Source: Hippophae tibetana (lineage: Eukaryota; Streptophyta; Magnoliopsida; Rosales; Elaeagnaceae). Taken from it: a DNA stretch of 64,000 nt. Each line of letters opens with the position of its first letter. Positions within the stretch are counted from its first letter, which is position 1. Shown in pieces: positions 38,741-52,500 of the stretch. The position numbers and the translations under genes were made by a program. The notes under the pieces were generated by a model. It saw only the letters and a list, made by a program, of their open reading frames with translations. It was not told the DNA's origin and did no database searches. The stretch spans positions 7,612,501-7,676,500 of the forward strand of contig CM072801.1 of the NCBI GenBank assembly GCA_037013495.1, written 5' to 3'.

Positions 38741-38984
38741 GAATTCATTCAAATTTTTTATTTTATTTTTTTATGTAATGTTCTTAACTTAACTTTTGAT
38801 GCTTGATCACCTTACAAGGATAATCAAACATCTATTTGCGTAGCATATTACCTCTAGTATGATTCATGATTGCCATTAAGTATTATCTATCAACTGTCTA
38901 ATTGATAACCTCTTTTCAAAATGATGGGTATCGGAAAGAGCATGTTAATAACAAGGGGAAACCTTTTAATGCGAAGTTCTATTA

Positions 38985-40070
38985 AATCATTGGTCCGGTC
39001 TATATTAAATAAAACCGATTTTAAAACAGTTCGATTTAGTTATAAAAATTATAAACCAATCAGATCGTACCGAATCGATTTTATTAAATAATTAATTTTT
39101 TTAATTAAACAACATATCGTTACTATATATAAATATAAAATTTTCATGTTAATCTTAACCCTATTTCTCATTTTCCCTGTCGTTCTACCTCTGCGTTTGG
39201 GCTCTGATCAACTGCCATCGCTTCCAATATCACCCAACCATCCAATCATTCTCGCGTCGTCTCCGTTACTATCCAATCATCTCACGTCGTGTCATCTATG
39301 AAAGAAATAGGTATGTGGTTCACTAGGAGTTTTTTTCTCTTTAATTAAGATCCAATGCTTAAGCAATTTTTGTGAGAAGACTATAATCAATGCTATTGTC
39401 CGTTTTTGATAGACTTTTTTTGAGTTCCTGAAAAGTTTCTTCAAATGAGTTTATGATAGCGTTATTTTTAGTTTTTGATGGGGTGTTTTTTTAATTTCTT
39501 ATAGGGTTTTTATGAGTTTCTTATAGGGTTTTTTTTTAGTTTCCAAAATGTTTCCTCAAATGAGTTTTTGATAGAATTATTTTTGAGTTTATGATAAGGT
39601 TTTCTCTCAAATTGTGTTTGTCCGTTTCTTATATTGTTTTGAATTATTAGTTTCAATCATTTTATTAAAAATGATAATAAATATCATTTTCAATTTTAAT
39701 GTAATTACATATTCTGTGTAAATAAGATATTTGGAATTCATTTCATTTCCTCATGTCTAATCTTTTTTTATTTTAGATTTTGATATCATTTTATGTATTT
39801 AATAATAATATCTATCTATGTATAATGATTAATGAATATTACATTTTATTAAATCTTATTAGACTATATTATATTAAATTGAATCATATTTATGTATTAT
39901 TAATTGCTTAAAACCATTAACCAAACTAGATTAAATTGTTCGGTTATAACATTTTGGATAATCAAATAGTTCGATCCGGTCCGATTTAAACTATATGAAC
40001 AGTCTAATTTAGTTAATTTTTTAAATTCAAAACCGGACCAGACTGTACCATGAACACCAACCCTTTTTAG
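38985..40070. mobile_element. Non-autonomous DNA transposon-like repeat with GGTCCGGT ends
   Basis: The left end reads attGGTCCGGTCTatattaaa. The right end reads aaattcaaaACCGGACCagac, which in reverse complement gives GGTCCGGTTTT. Inner similarity includes acagttcgatttagtt on the left and, in reverse complement, actaaattagactgttc on the right, and a second ggtccgatttaaac near the right end. About 1.1 kb, non-coding. Exact limits and target duplication are uncertain. Confidence 0.45.
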
Positions 40071-40215
40071 TTTTTAGTTGAGCCGATCCATCAACATTTT
40101 GGGTTTTGGTTATCTAAAGCAATGCTAATACTTAGTAAAGCCATAGTCTAAACAAGCTTCGTTGAGATGGTCTCTTGTCCAACAAAGTATAGACTATATA
40201 ACATTCCTTAATTAA

Positions 40216-40401
40216 TTACTTCATTAATTCTATTTCATTTCTAAACAATACTTTATAGGAATTCCTGTTAAAACCTAGCTTTCTCAAGCACCTTTCTAGC
40301 TTTTTTGATCTGAACCAAACACTGTTCAACATGTTCCATGCCCATTTTAATAGGCTAATAAGTACCGCACATGGTGAGTTTTTGGGTGATAAGATTTTCA
40401 T
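40216..40401 (-). pseudogene. Truncated CYP72A exon-1 copy
   Basis: The frame reads SVWFRSKKLERCLRKLGFNR and NSYKVLFRNE, clearly homologous to exon 1 of the neighbouring P450 ([29 protein letters not shown]). The copy ends in a stop soon after, with no sign of exons 2-5 nearby. It lies about 200 bp past the 3' end of the complete P450, same strand, so it is the remnant of a tandem duplicate. Confidence 0.8.
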
Positions 40402-40612
40402 TTTATATGCCTATAAGAGGAGAATCCTTTGTTGAGTTACGAACTAGTTCTCTTTATTGATACCGTACCATGAAATGGTCCATTACAACATACACTGTAT
40501 ATAAAAGTGGCTTATCTAAAAGTCAAATAAGGGCTCAAAAGCAAAGTGAAGGTATCTTTTATTTGATACAATAATAGAGAACTTTCATCATATGATAACT
40601 GATATATAAAAT

Positions 40613-43600
40613 CTAACGTTTGTGCAAAATTAATTGAGCACCATACTGGGGTTGAAGAGTTATAATACTGAAAGGAGCATGTGCATAAGATGGTGAAAGC
40701 TCAAATGTATAACGTTGCAATATCAATGACAAGGCCATTTTAGCTTCGGCCAAAGCAAAGTTCTGACCAATGCATATACGAGGACCCCAGCCAAAGGGAA
40801 AGTATGAAACTTGGCCCTTTGTTGCCTTTGAAACTCCTTCTGCAAACCTCTCAGGTTTGAACTCTTTGGCATCTTCACCCCAAAGTCCTCGATCATGATG
40901 AATAAGTAATGTTGGTGTGCACAACTCTACTCCAACTGGTATTGTCAAATTTCCAAGTTGTGTCGGCTTTTGAACAACCCTATTGAGCATTGCTACTGGT
41001 GGGTATAACCTAAGGACCTCATGTAAAATCATGTTCATCTATGACAATCAATATGTACAAGTTTAGAAATAAATACCATAACAATGAGATTAAACATAAA
41101 GTAATGCATTTGTGTGTGCTTGGAGTTTGATTAAACAAGTCTGATTTTAACAAAACTTGGATAACCCAAAGGAAGATATCAAGTTCATATTGCTATGAGT
41201 TTGACTTGACGCTCTAAAATAGCATGTTTTTAAACCCTGAAAAATGTCTCAAAATCGCATTTTGATAATTTAGGGGTCTTGTACAAATACCAAAATCATC
41301 ACTTTCCGAGAATATACATATTCCAAATTTTCAAGAATCCATCTATTTAGGTCCTGAATTTTTGCTATTGCTATATCCAGTGCCAAAAAGAATCAATTTT
41401 GACATACTCCTGGCAGATAATAAAAGAAGAGATATAGATATCAAAACATGTTAAAACATCTTATAATGAGTAGTACTTTCTTATATTGACACATTCAGAG
41501 AATGCCAAAACAATAATGCTATATATACTCACAAGTTTTAGTTGGGATAGCCCATCATAGTCAGGTTTTTTATCACCAAAGAGTTGCAAAACCTCATCTC
41601 TTGCACGTTCTTGCCATTCTTGATGCTTGCTCAGGACAACCATGGTCCATACTAGCAACACTGAGGTTGTTTCTTGCCCAGCAAAGTAAAATAACTTACA
41701 TTCCTCAATTACATCTTTGAGACTCAGCCCAACATCCTTATTGTTCCCATGTTCTTGAATTTCTTTGAAATTGGATTCCAGAAGTATGCCTAGTAAGTCA
41801 TCATTGGGAGCTTGGGCCAATTTCAAGGTCTTTTCTCTTTTGTTAATAATATCCTTGAGAGACGCTCGTACTATTCTGTCAATTTCCTTCATCCTTTTGT
41901 TCAATTTCGTTGGTAGATAGCTGCAGTTCACAATCATATATTATGTTGGCTTCATTTTTCACATGTTTTTTTATGGTCACCTAAATCTTATATATTATAT
42001 GCAGTTTTTTTTAATAGAATATACTTAGTTGGTAGATCTTTTAAACGAATCCTAATTAAATAAATACCAAACATATAATTTATCAAAAAAAATGTAATTT
42101 AAATCTAATAATTTTAAGTAAAGTATATTTTAGTCTTCTAAGTCAGGATAAGAAGTTAACTTTACAAAAATGATTATAAAAATCTATTTTATAATGATAA
42201 TAAACTTATATTATTTAGAGGTGTTAAAAAGACTACTCGATCACACATAACCAAACCCATTAATTAGCGGGACGTTTTGACCAATAACCCATTAGCTCGT
42301 ATACGGGTCATAACGTGCCTTAACTCTAAGCTTGTGGATTTTATTGTATCGTATCGTGTCCGACTCATTGTGGAGTGCTTAACAGGTCGATACGATTCGT
42401 GACACATTAGTTTATTATTTTGAAAAAATATTATAAAACTCTTTACTTCTCATACATTAATATTAATTCTATTCATTGGACTATAATCATATTTGTTAAT
42501 ATATAAATATATTTAATATTAATTTATTTAAAATTTGATTTTGTGCTAGCTAACCAACATGGTCCAACCCGTTACTAGTTGTGAGTCACGAGCTATGTCG
42601 TATTACATTTTTTGCTCATATGTTGTGTCATGTTATGTCAAATATTTAGCAGATCATGTTATCTAATGGCGTGTTGTTCCGTTTAACATCCTTAGTGTTA
42701 TTACATTTTTTTTTTGATAAAAATAGCATATTTATGGTGGTTAAATTAATATGTATAGATTTGAAGCTCAAAGATAACGAAACATTTCATACCGTTTATA
42801 TATCTAACATAGCTAACATTTTATTTCAACACACAAGAACATAACAATTGCCATCTTAATCTATACTCAAGTCATTTTTTTCTGATAATTAGATCTACTT
42901 ATTTTCTATTTTAAATTATATTATTATTTTTACACGAATTTCAATTCAAGTTATTTTTAAATTTTAGATTAGTTATATGAAAATTAAAAAAATAAAATGC
43001 TCATGAATCATAAGAATCAAAAGTAAAGAGATTAAAGTTTAAAATTTAAAAAGTAGAGGAGGGAAAAAAAACAAGAACAAATTTATAAAACAATAAGAAG
43101 TTTTGGTAATTATATATATATATATTAAAACAGCTTAAGTCAAAAAGGTAACAAATTATTACTTTACTCTTTAAGTGGTGACTTATTTATATACCCATAG
43201 AAAAGAAGCTAGAAAAATACTATAATAATAAAAATAACATATCTTATATACATTTCATTTATTTTATCACAAATAAAAGCTTTAGCTTAAAATTTTAACT
43301 TTAAATAATTGAAATTAGTTTAATATTTTTAAAATATTATTTTTATTGTTATAAATTTTATAATGTTATTTTATACAATTTTTCAAAGAAGTTTAACATA
43401 TAATTTTTTTAAATCGTTTTAGTTATATATTTAGAATTTTAAAATATTATTTTTATCGTTATAATTTTACAAATAAGTTTAACATATAATTTTTTTTAAT
43501 CGCTTTAGTTGAAAGCATTTTGTAGTAGTATACCTCCCTCCAGGAATGGGAATATTCTGATTAGCTTGGATGAAGATTTCTGCTTGTTCTTTCTGAAGCC

Positions 43601-44962
43601 GAAAAATATTTCTCCCTTCTTCAAAACTACTTCCAAACGCAGTTCTGGAGATCACATCGGCCGTCATATTCTCAAAATAAGGCCAAACGTCTATCTCACA
43701 TGACCCGTCTTTGGAGATTGCAAACTTCTCCTCCCATTTGCTTATCATCTCCTCACAACATACATGAAATGCTCCTACCATTTGCTGATTAAGAGCCAAC
43801 ACACAAGTACCCAACACCAACAAATATTTTAAGAAACCAAACCAACAAGCCTTTTCACAGAAGCAGAAATACAAACACTTGACTTGCATATTATGTATTT
43901 CAACATAAGACTACTACCAAACATATAAAAAAAAAAATTTACTTTCTGAATTCAGAAAAAATATTTTATTGTCCCTAATAAAAAGTCATTTTTGATCAAA
44001 TTAATTGACTTTGTTGTTGAAGTACCAAATACTTGTCTATATACAGAATATATGATATTACCTTGAGCTTCTGAAGATGGAAAGCAGGGTTGATGATCTT
44101 TCGATGTTTAGCCCATTTGTCGCCATCGTAATTAGCGAGACCTTCGGCAAGCAACCTGGTAATTGGATGTAAATTAGGCCTCTGAAACTCGAAATGTTTG
44201 TTGAATATATCTTTTAGATCTTCCGGGTTCATTATATTCATTCTCGGTATTGGTCCTAGCCATATAAACGAATTCTTCCCTGCATGTTCATTTTCATTTT
44301 TCATATCAAATTCACTTAATTTCGAGATGAAAAAAATATAGAGATAATTAATGTTAATGTGTTTGTCTAAATTAATTATAATTTAAAAATAATCTTATTT
44401 TCTCCACCAATAATTATAATATGTTATTGGTGATCATCTGGATCATTTATCCATTAATAAATAATTCTTCTTTATTGCTTTATTGGATCATACCAATAAT
44501 ATAAAGTATATGTATGCAAAAATGTTAGCAATAAAAGTAGATTATAACTAACATCTCTTTTTAAGAAGTAGACTTAAAAGCACATGAAGGGCACGAAGAT
44601 TGTTAACAAAAATTCTATTCTAAAGAAAAATTAAAAAAAGAAGAATATTTATATCATGATAAATTATAATTAATACCGTAATTTTTCACAGCATGATGGA
44701 CGAAAGGGAGAACACGAGCAACAATATCATGGCAGAAGTCGATGGGTTTGGACGTGGCTTCTTTAATGAGCATTCCATTTTGCTTCAAGTCACCAAACAA
44801 GAAGTTGTAGGAATTGCCTTTAAAGCCTTGCTGTCTCAGGCACTTGTCTAGCTTCTTTGGTCTCAACCAAACCCAATTAACCACCTTCCATGCACACGTT
44901 ATTATCCCTATCAAACCAATTGTTATTGCAATTCTTCCACTTGAGACTTCCATTGTTTCCAT
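40613..44962 (-). CDS. Cytochrome P450, CYP72A type
   Basis: ER-anchored monooxygenase; CYP72A enzymes oxidise triterpenoids, iridoids and gibberellins, and the substrate here is unknown. Five exons: 44962-44677, 44279-44062, 43784-43534, 41920-41533, 41038-40613, all phases fit, 522 aa, the usual five-exon CYP72A structure. Residues about 10-30 form the N-terminal membrane anchor. Motifs: I-helix AGQETT (332-337), K-helix EVLR (388-391), PERF, and the heme loop [10 protein letters not shown] with Cys at about 470. CYP72A-like phrases include [25 protein letters not shown] and [16 protein letters not shown]. It looks intact. Intron 3 (43533-41921, about 1.6 kb) carries a MITE. The nearest Arabidopsis neighbour in the syntenic block is, from memory, CYP72C1, so family placement within CYP72 is not final. 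Confidence 0.92.
42218..42692. mobile_element. MITE in P450 intron 3
   Basis: The left end reads GAGGTGTTAAAAAG and the right end CGTTTAACATCCT, forming short imperfect inverted repeats. Inner text such as gggtcataacgtgcc, cgtatcgtgtcc and tcacgagctatgtcg is more GC-rich than the surrounding intron, and is typical of a common plant non-autonomous repeat. Length about 475 bp. No confident target duplication was seen. Confidence 0.5.
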
Positions 44963-45036
44963 CTATTTAGAAATAAGAGATGTCAAAAAACAAAAGAAAG
45001 ATGTATGACTGAGCTATAAAAGAGTATTTCTAACTT

Positions 45037-45048
45037 ATTTATATATAA
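45037..45048 (-). promoter_or_regulatory. TATA-box candidate for the P450 gene
   Basis: On the minus strand the sequence reads TTATATATAAATAAG, 75-85 bases before the ATG at 44962, leaving room for a leader of about 45 bases. AT-richness of the area lowers the weight of the match. Confidence 0.45.
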
Positions 45049-46394
45049 CAATTGATTACTTTATAATTTAGACTACTTACCTACTCAGTTCAAATTATTT
45101 TCAACTTTTTAACACCATAATTTTCGCTCTCATGTAATATTAGTAGGGTAAATTTTGAATATTACAAAAAATTAACATAATACACAAAATCTTAAAAAAT
45201 TAACTTCAAATTAATATAAATTTTAAACTATTTATAAACATTATATTAATATATTTTTTAATCAATATAAGATATTATTTTTATACGATAATAAATAGAG
45301 TGTATTAGTTATCCTTTGTCTTTTGTTATATTTGGAGATAAAATAACAAAAACGTTTATATTAATTGATTATTTGATGTGTAATGATAGTAAAATAATGT
45401 GGTTTAGAGAGAAAATATATTTATAAGATAAATTATTTATTATTTTGTAAGTTTGTGATAACTTGTTAAGTTAAGAATAATAAATAATGTATAACCTGTA
45501 TGTATCTTATTGACTTAAATAGTTTGTTTTATATGTGGTTTTCAACTCAAAGTTGAAGGTGCGTAGCTTACTTTTCTTCCCTAATAATTGCTCGTATATA
45601 TAACTTCATGAGCGTAGATCGATATATATATATATATATATATATATTAAATCATGTTTTTGGATTATCTTTCAAAGTGATTAAAGATTTTTTAATTTCT
45701 AATCTTTCTTTCTGTATCTTTGTTTTGTCCGTTTAGAGATACTTTATAGTAAATGTCATAGAAGAGTCAAAATGCATGTTTGAAATTAAGAAATTAAAAA
45801 AACAATTGTGAATTTGTTTGACCGTTATTGGGGTCATAAGTTACGGCTTTGACTTTTACTATTTTTTAACTATAATACCAATCTTTTCATTACGAATCCA
45901 CTTTTATCTTAATATCTATCTTACATGCATACACTCACATAATTCAAATATGCAAGAAATTATTAGAAACCGTTCACCCTATGTTAAGAGATGAGAAAAA
46001 AATTTGAGCATAGACCGACTGAGAGCAGTTATATATATATGGAATTGAATTCCACAAATCTACTATTTCCTAGCCTATGAAAGGTACCACACACTTTTTT
46101 TTTTCTCTCGGAAGGACATAAAGTAATTTGTTATTACCTTAAATTCAAACCAAATTATGTATTTTATTGATAAAGTTACGGTGCCAAACATGTTGGTTTC
46201 ATATGATACAACTCATTAAACATTTAATTTGTTAATATAATCGGTTAATACGATACAATTGATAAAACGTCATACAATACATCACATGACTTATGATTAG
46301 TAACATGTCAAGCGGTATTGATCCATTAATTTGAAATTAAATGTATAAATATATTTATATATGATTGACGTAGTTTAGTAGATAAAGTTAACAT

Positions 46395-46965
46395 TTAGAG
46401 GTGAGCAACAAATCGAAACTATTTGTTTTTTGTTAATCTAAATCCAATCATATTTTAATGAATTTAAAGATTTTTAATCAAACATATCATATTTTTTCTA
46501 ATTGAATAATCACATATCGATATTGAAATTTATTTATGAATTATTATTATATATAAAATACGATATATATATATATATATATATAATTTTAAATTTATTT
46601 TTTTATAAAAAATATTATTATTTTTAATTACAACTAATAAAATAAAATAATAATAAATATGTCTATATAATTATTAAATTATTATAAAGATTTATATTTC
46701 TTTTTATATTAAAATAATAATATAATATAATTATAATATATATAATATTTAAATATAATATAATATAAAATAAAAAATATATTTATTTATAATTTAATAG
46801 TAATTCGATCGAAATCAGATACAATAAATTATAAAATTCATAAATTTGAATCCAAATAAATTGTATAATTTTTAATTTAAATCTAATTTGATTATAAAAT
46901 TTATCAATATAATCTAACAATAAATTTTTTAATTTAAACGAATTGGAAAAACTATTTTATTTTTT
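46395..46965. repeat. Dispersed AT-rich repeat, copy 1
   Basis: Contains gatattgaaatttatttatg, aattattattatatataaaat and ttaatgaatttaaagatttttaat. The same phrases recur at 47525-47580 and 52360-52560. Its left end gaggtgagcaacaaat may pair with ttgctaccctaa near 47838-47850, suggesting one larger element about 1.45 kb long containing related parts. Confidence 0.45.
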
Positions 46966-49119
46966 CCTAGATTAACATTCATATTATTGATATTTTTATT
47001 AAATAATAAGTCACATATCAAGAATAAAAATACGATACAATCCGTACATGAGCACAGTCCGATATGGCATGTTAATTCACGAACTAAACAATGGCGTCTC
47101 GAGCTACCCCATTTTTTTGCCGCCTCTTACACAGGTGGAACTTTGAGTGCGTAAAATGAGTTTTGGTATGTAATTATCGTCATAAAAAAATTAAAATTTC
47201 CATTAATATTATAATAAAATTTATATGAATTATGAAACTCTAGTAGTTTAATTTTTTAAAATTTAATGATAATTATAAAACTCTAACACGTCAGTAGCAT
47301 TGATATTAACTAAAACTTGTATTTTATATCTTGTTCTGTTGCTAATTTAAGGAATAAAATAAGAGAGAGAATAATTGTTATTAAGGGGTCTGATAGATAA
47401 CATGTGACTAACTCTCTTGCTGACGTTAAAATTATATTTTTTATTAATTTAAATTTAAATATTATAATTGTTCTAAAATAATTTGAACCCGAACAATAAA
47501 GACTTTTTTAAAACAGATAAGAGTATATTAATATTAAAATTTATTTATTAATTATTATTATATATAAAATATGATATATATAAATTTAAATTTTTATAAT
47601 AAATATTATTATTTATATTTAAAATTAAAAGAATAAAAAAAATAACTGTACAATTATTAAATTATAATATATATTTTTTAAATTAAAATAATAATTTAAT
47701 ATGTTATATATAATATAATATATTTATTTATTTATAATTTAATAATAATTTCGTGTATATCGATAAAATTGAATATATAAATTTATTAATATGATTTGAA
47801 TATGATTAGATAAAAAACAAATTAATGAAATTATTTGCTACCCTAATTTTCAGTACTCCAAGACAAAGAATGCTACTCGATGAGAATACGATAGACTATT
47901 ATTAAGCTTCTTTCTTACGTAGTCAATTAGACTTTGTAGCAAACTGCAACAAAAAAAAAAAAAAAGACAATAATCAGCAAGCAAAAAAAAAAGGGGGCTA
48001 AAAATTGAACCCCTTTTCAGCAAGCAAAATAATATAAATTATATATAGCTTATTAATTATTTAATTGCATACCCCTTTTCATGCTTAGAATTTTAATTTT
48101 TAATTTTCTTTTAAGTGTTGAATACATATATTTAAATTTTTATAACTTATAAGCGTAGTTGAAGACATGTTTATAAAGACTTGAATATATGTTCAGTTTT
48201 TGTAATATTTTGAAAATTTATTCACATTCTTAACGTTTATTTGATAAGGTGTGGAGCTATTTATGCATTTGGTATTATTTTGTCCCCTATTTAAATTTTT
48301 ATTTTTTTTAGCCCGTTCTCTTTATGAAAAGAGGCCATGAAACCACATAGCGCACTTTGGCATATTAATTTTTAGTTATACAAGTGCATTTGTTTAGAAT
48401 TTAGGTATTTTTAATCCCTGCTACCTTAGAAGATGTATTTTATAATTATTTTTTTAAGTTTCAAAAAATGGTTAAACAAAAGATAAATTTAAGATAAAAA
48501 TTCATGTATAACACACACACATATATATATATATATACTTATATTTTTCAATTAGCCTATATTTAATTAAATAATTTTTAAATAGAAAAAATACTCAAAA
48601 AATAATCCATAATTTTAATTAGAAAAAATTAAAATACATCCACAATTTTATCACATTTTCCACCTATTATACTATTAGTTAATCTGATAACTAATTAAAA
48701 ATTAACTTAAAGGTTGATACACTATAATTAATTTAAATAAATTTTTGATAAAATTTAATAAAATTTATATGATTTAATATTTACTTTTATATTCATATCC
48801 TTCATATTTTCATCATTTTATTAGTAATTATATTATGATTATATTAATAAATTTTAAAATCATATTATAATATTAAAAAATATAACAACTTTGTATCCAT
48901 CCAACTCATTTTGAAAGTAACATGCCTTTTGTAGAACAACTTTTTTTATTTCAATTGCATATGAAATCATAAAGTACACGTATGATATTTGTGTTCTTTA
49001 ATCTCAATCTTGAAAAATATATTCGTTTTGATGTATTTAATTCATAAAGAAAAATAAGCAAAAAAAATAATTTAGATATTATTGATGTCAATTTTTATCA
49101 ACATTGATGATTAGTATAC

Positions 49120-50340
49120 CTCTCACTTCCTGTGTAACCGATAACATATAACACATCGTTAAGATCTTTGACCTTACAATGCTCAAGTAACCTTAAATAA
49201 TGAGGAGAATGAAGAGATTAGTGTATCTCCTTGTGATGTAGAGAGATACAAAGAGAGCAAGTTTAGATCTTAGTGTTCATAATTGAGAAGAGAAGTCACT
49301 ATGTGTTGAAAGTAATTAAGTTGTTTTGTTCTTGAGCTTTTCTCTTATAGTGAGTGAATGGTGAACATTTATACGGAAAAAATATAACTATTGATGACTC
49401 TTATATGTAGAGATAGACTTACTTTTGAATGTCAGAGACTTATCTCCTTAATTATCTCATTATTAGATAATTAATAATTAATTATTTAAATGCTAGTCTT
49501 TTATCTAATAGATATTTAATTGACACTAAAACTCTTTTAATGACCTAATGCTGAATTGGCTAACTTATTAGTCTTATTTTTGATTAGGATTTCTCATATT
49601 ACATCACTTATTACGAATTATTTTACACCCAACATCAACCTGTAAATCTGCTAGGCTTGGGTATATAGGTTATGAGATCTATTTTGTTATTTCATCAATA
49701 TTTGAATTCATTATTTTTTTAACCTTATTAGTGATGTAAAATCCATTCTTGTACGACAAATCTTTGTTTTTCTTGGGCATTCATCATGTGTACAATAATT
49801 TTCTATTGTCAGCAATTTCTATAGATTCTCAATCAGAATTCCAGTTAAGAAGTTAAGTCGATGCAAAAATCACTTAGGTTCATTTTCCTATTGTTAAAAA
49901 AAAGACATGTATCAAAGTGTGTGATGTTTTGAGTCCATAGGCTATCCAATTACATAGGACCCTTGAATGGGTTTACTTGTAAGTTATATTATTGACTAAG
50001 ATTTCTCATACATAAATTATTTTACACGTAACAACAAGATTTAGCAAAAGACCAAATAAAGAAAAAATAGCCGATTGTGAGAACTTGGACAAGGTAAGGC
50101 CAAAGAGATCAACCCCTTTTTGGAGAAAATCGACGATTGTAGCGATTGTAGTGTAATAGAACCATCTATAGTGCAAGGGTGGTAGAGATGGTGTTTAGAG
50201 GTTGCCAAAAAAGGGTAAAACGAGAGGAAGTGGATGGAGTAAGGGGTGGGTGGAAGGGTGATGAACGAGATGAGAGTTTGATGCATGGGAGGTTTGGTTA
50301 GAGATAGATGGTGGGTGGTGATCGATAAAAGAGTTTGGGT
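49120..50340. other. GC-richer stretch of unknown nature
   Basis: A block around 50040-50335 is G-rich on the plus strand (ggggtgggtggaagggtgat) and open on the minus strand for 81 codons, but the predicted peptide resembles nothing I know. Two partly similar segments, atttctcatattacatcact/acgaattattttacacccaa near 49590-49632 and atttctcata/ataaattattttacacgtaa near 50000-50034, flank about 400 bp, suggesting a repeat-bounded remnant. Confidence 0.3.
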
Positions 50341-52430
50341 TTTAGATTTTTTAAAGAAGCTTTGTCTGTAAGTTATTATATTTTTACCTGAGATTCTACC
50401 TCTCTCTCTCTCTCTATTAAAAAACCGTACTAATTTAAATTAGGGTGAATGATAGTATAAATCCCTTAGTTATATTAAGGATAACAATTTAATTATTTTT
50501 TTATAATTTTTTTTATTTTGTTTTAAAAAAATGATAGTATAACAAAAAATGAGTAATTTTTTATTTATTTTTATTTTTTCTCATATTGATTCAACTGTTA
50601 TTAAGATATAAATTTTATAAATTATCTATAATAATATAAAATAATAACTACAAAATTATTAAAAATAAAAAAATAAAAAATTTAATTAATTATTTTTATA
50701 TTGTAAATTTTTCATAACAAAATGAATAAATTATTATAAATTATATAATTAAAATAAGTGAGCGTATTTCTCGGATCTTGCCGTTTTGGACTAAAGTTTT
50801 TTGACCATCTAATCAACACGTTTTATTGCATCAAGTTGCCCAATGTTATCTCCTTTTTTTTTCCTTATTTAAAGTTTCCCAACATTTCTGATAGTAGAGT
50901 AATTCTACATAATCAGGTATAATTATAATTAATATAATAAATAGTTATCTATTAAAATAATAAAATATAATTTTAATATATAATTAATAAAATAATAATA
51001 CAATTTATAATAAATATTATCTTTATTCGATTAAAAAAAATCTATAGATATAATAATTATGAGTGGAATCTTTGGGCTGTCATTAAGGAATAAAATAGCT
51101 GTCCATAATTGACAACTGAAAATTCAAACGTTTGGCGATATCATTTTCACAAGTATACTACTATACTCAGATATGTTGAAAACAAGATTACTGGCAAAAA
51201 TCTTATATTTTATTATAACTTATTTATTATTTAAATATATTTAATAATTATTTTAATTTATTATTTATTATTTATGGTTAAAAATTAATATTATAATTTT
51301 TAATTTTTTTATAAAAATAATTATCAATATATTTGATAATAATTTATGCCTAATAAGTTTTAAGAAAAGAAATAAAAATCATCTACAAATTATGTGACAA
51401 TATTTTCTATTTTTTCATTTTTTTTAAAAAATTTATGAAGTTAATAAATTTTTAGCTATTATTTATAAATTTTAAATTTAATTATTTTTTTCAAATATTT
51501 ATACATAAAAATTATAATATTTTATTTATTTTTTAGAAAATATGTCTATAAAAAATAATATATATATATAAATTAAAAATTTGATTAAAAGATAATTTTT
51601 TTAAAGATTTATAAACCATTCCATATTTTTATAATGATTCTTTAAAAATATAAAGTGAAAACTAAAAATTATCTAAAGACATACTTAATTATAAAATCAC
51701 TTTAAAAAATCAAAAATTAAGAATTAAAATCGTTATTAATTAAATTAAATTATAGTTTATAAATGATAAATTTAAGTTATTTATCTAATGATTAAATAAT
51801 AAGAATATTTTTTTTACGATTTTAAATTATAAATTATAAATTTGAATTATAATTTATATTATTGTTTGATCTTGTTGAATATTGAACAAGTTTTTCCAAC
51901 AAAATCACTAGAATGGTGATGGGACCCCAAAATAAAGAATAGAAATAAAAATGAAAATTAAGAATAGTTCGATTTAAGACTAAAACGATCACAAGTAGAA
52001 ATTCAATGGACTCGTGGGTGAATAATTTTACTTGTTCGAATCACGATGCATTCAAGGAGTAAAAGATTCAATATAATAATTATTTATATTTAATAATAAA
52101 AAATAATTAAAATATATTTAATAATTAAAAGATGGTTAATCATTTATCTACCTAAATAGATATAAAAATTTGATTGGACTAGTCTATGGCATGGATAGCT
52201 CCTTAGTCTAATTTACAAAAACCAACAAGACAGGCCCATATAATTAGACGGGTGACTAAATAAAGCTGTTATTTGCTTATATAGCTAATATATGACACGA
52301 AATTAACCTTTTAAAACAGTGGATTAAAATTATATTTTTTTATTGATTTAAATTCGATCCGATTTTAATAAATTTAAAGATTTTTAATACAAATATGATT
52401 CGATAATATATTCAATCTGAATTGATATAA

Positions 52431-52500
52431 ATATGAACATGTAAGATTTTTCCGGATCGAATATGAACATATAAGATTTTTCCGGATCGAATATGAACAT
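52431..52500. repeat. 30-bp tandem repeat
   Basis: Unit atatgaacatgtaagatttt-tccggatcga is present twice with one difference, plus a 10-base partial third copy. It lies inside a copy of the dispersed repeat also seen at 46.4 kb. Confidence 0.9.

Larger units (their letters stand above)
35086..40215. other. AT-rich spacer between synthase and P450 locus
   Basis: No coding gene was recognised. It contains the synthase 3' end, a (TA)n tract at about 37616-37661, a promoter-like island at 37690-38010, a TCGATC motif cluster at 38655-38740 and a non-autonomous transposon-like repeat from about 38.99 to 40.06 kb. Confidence 0.6.

Noticed and set aside
50041-50286. Minus-strand frame of 81 codons in a GC-richer patch
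   Set aside because: Low-complexity Ser/Leu/Pro peptide with no recognised domain; noted only as a region.
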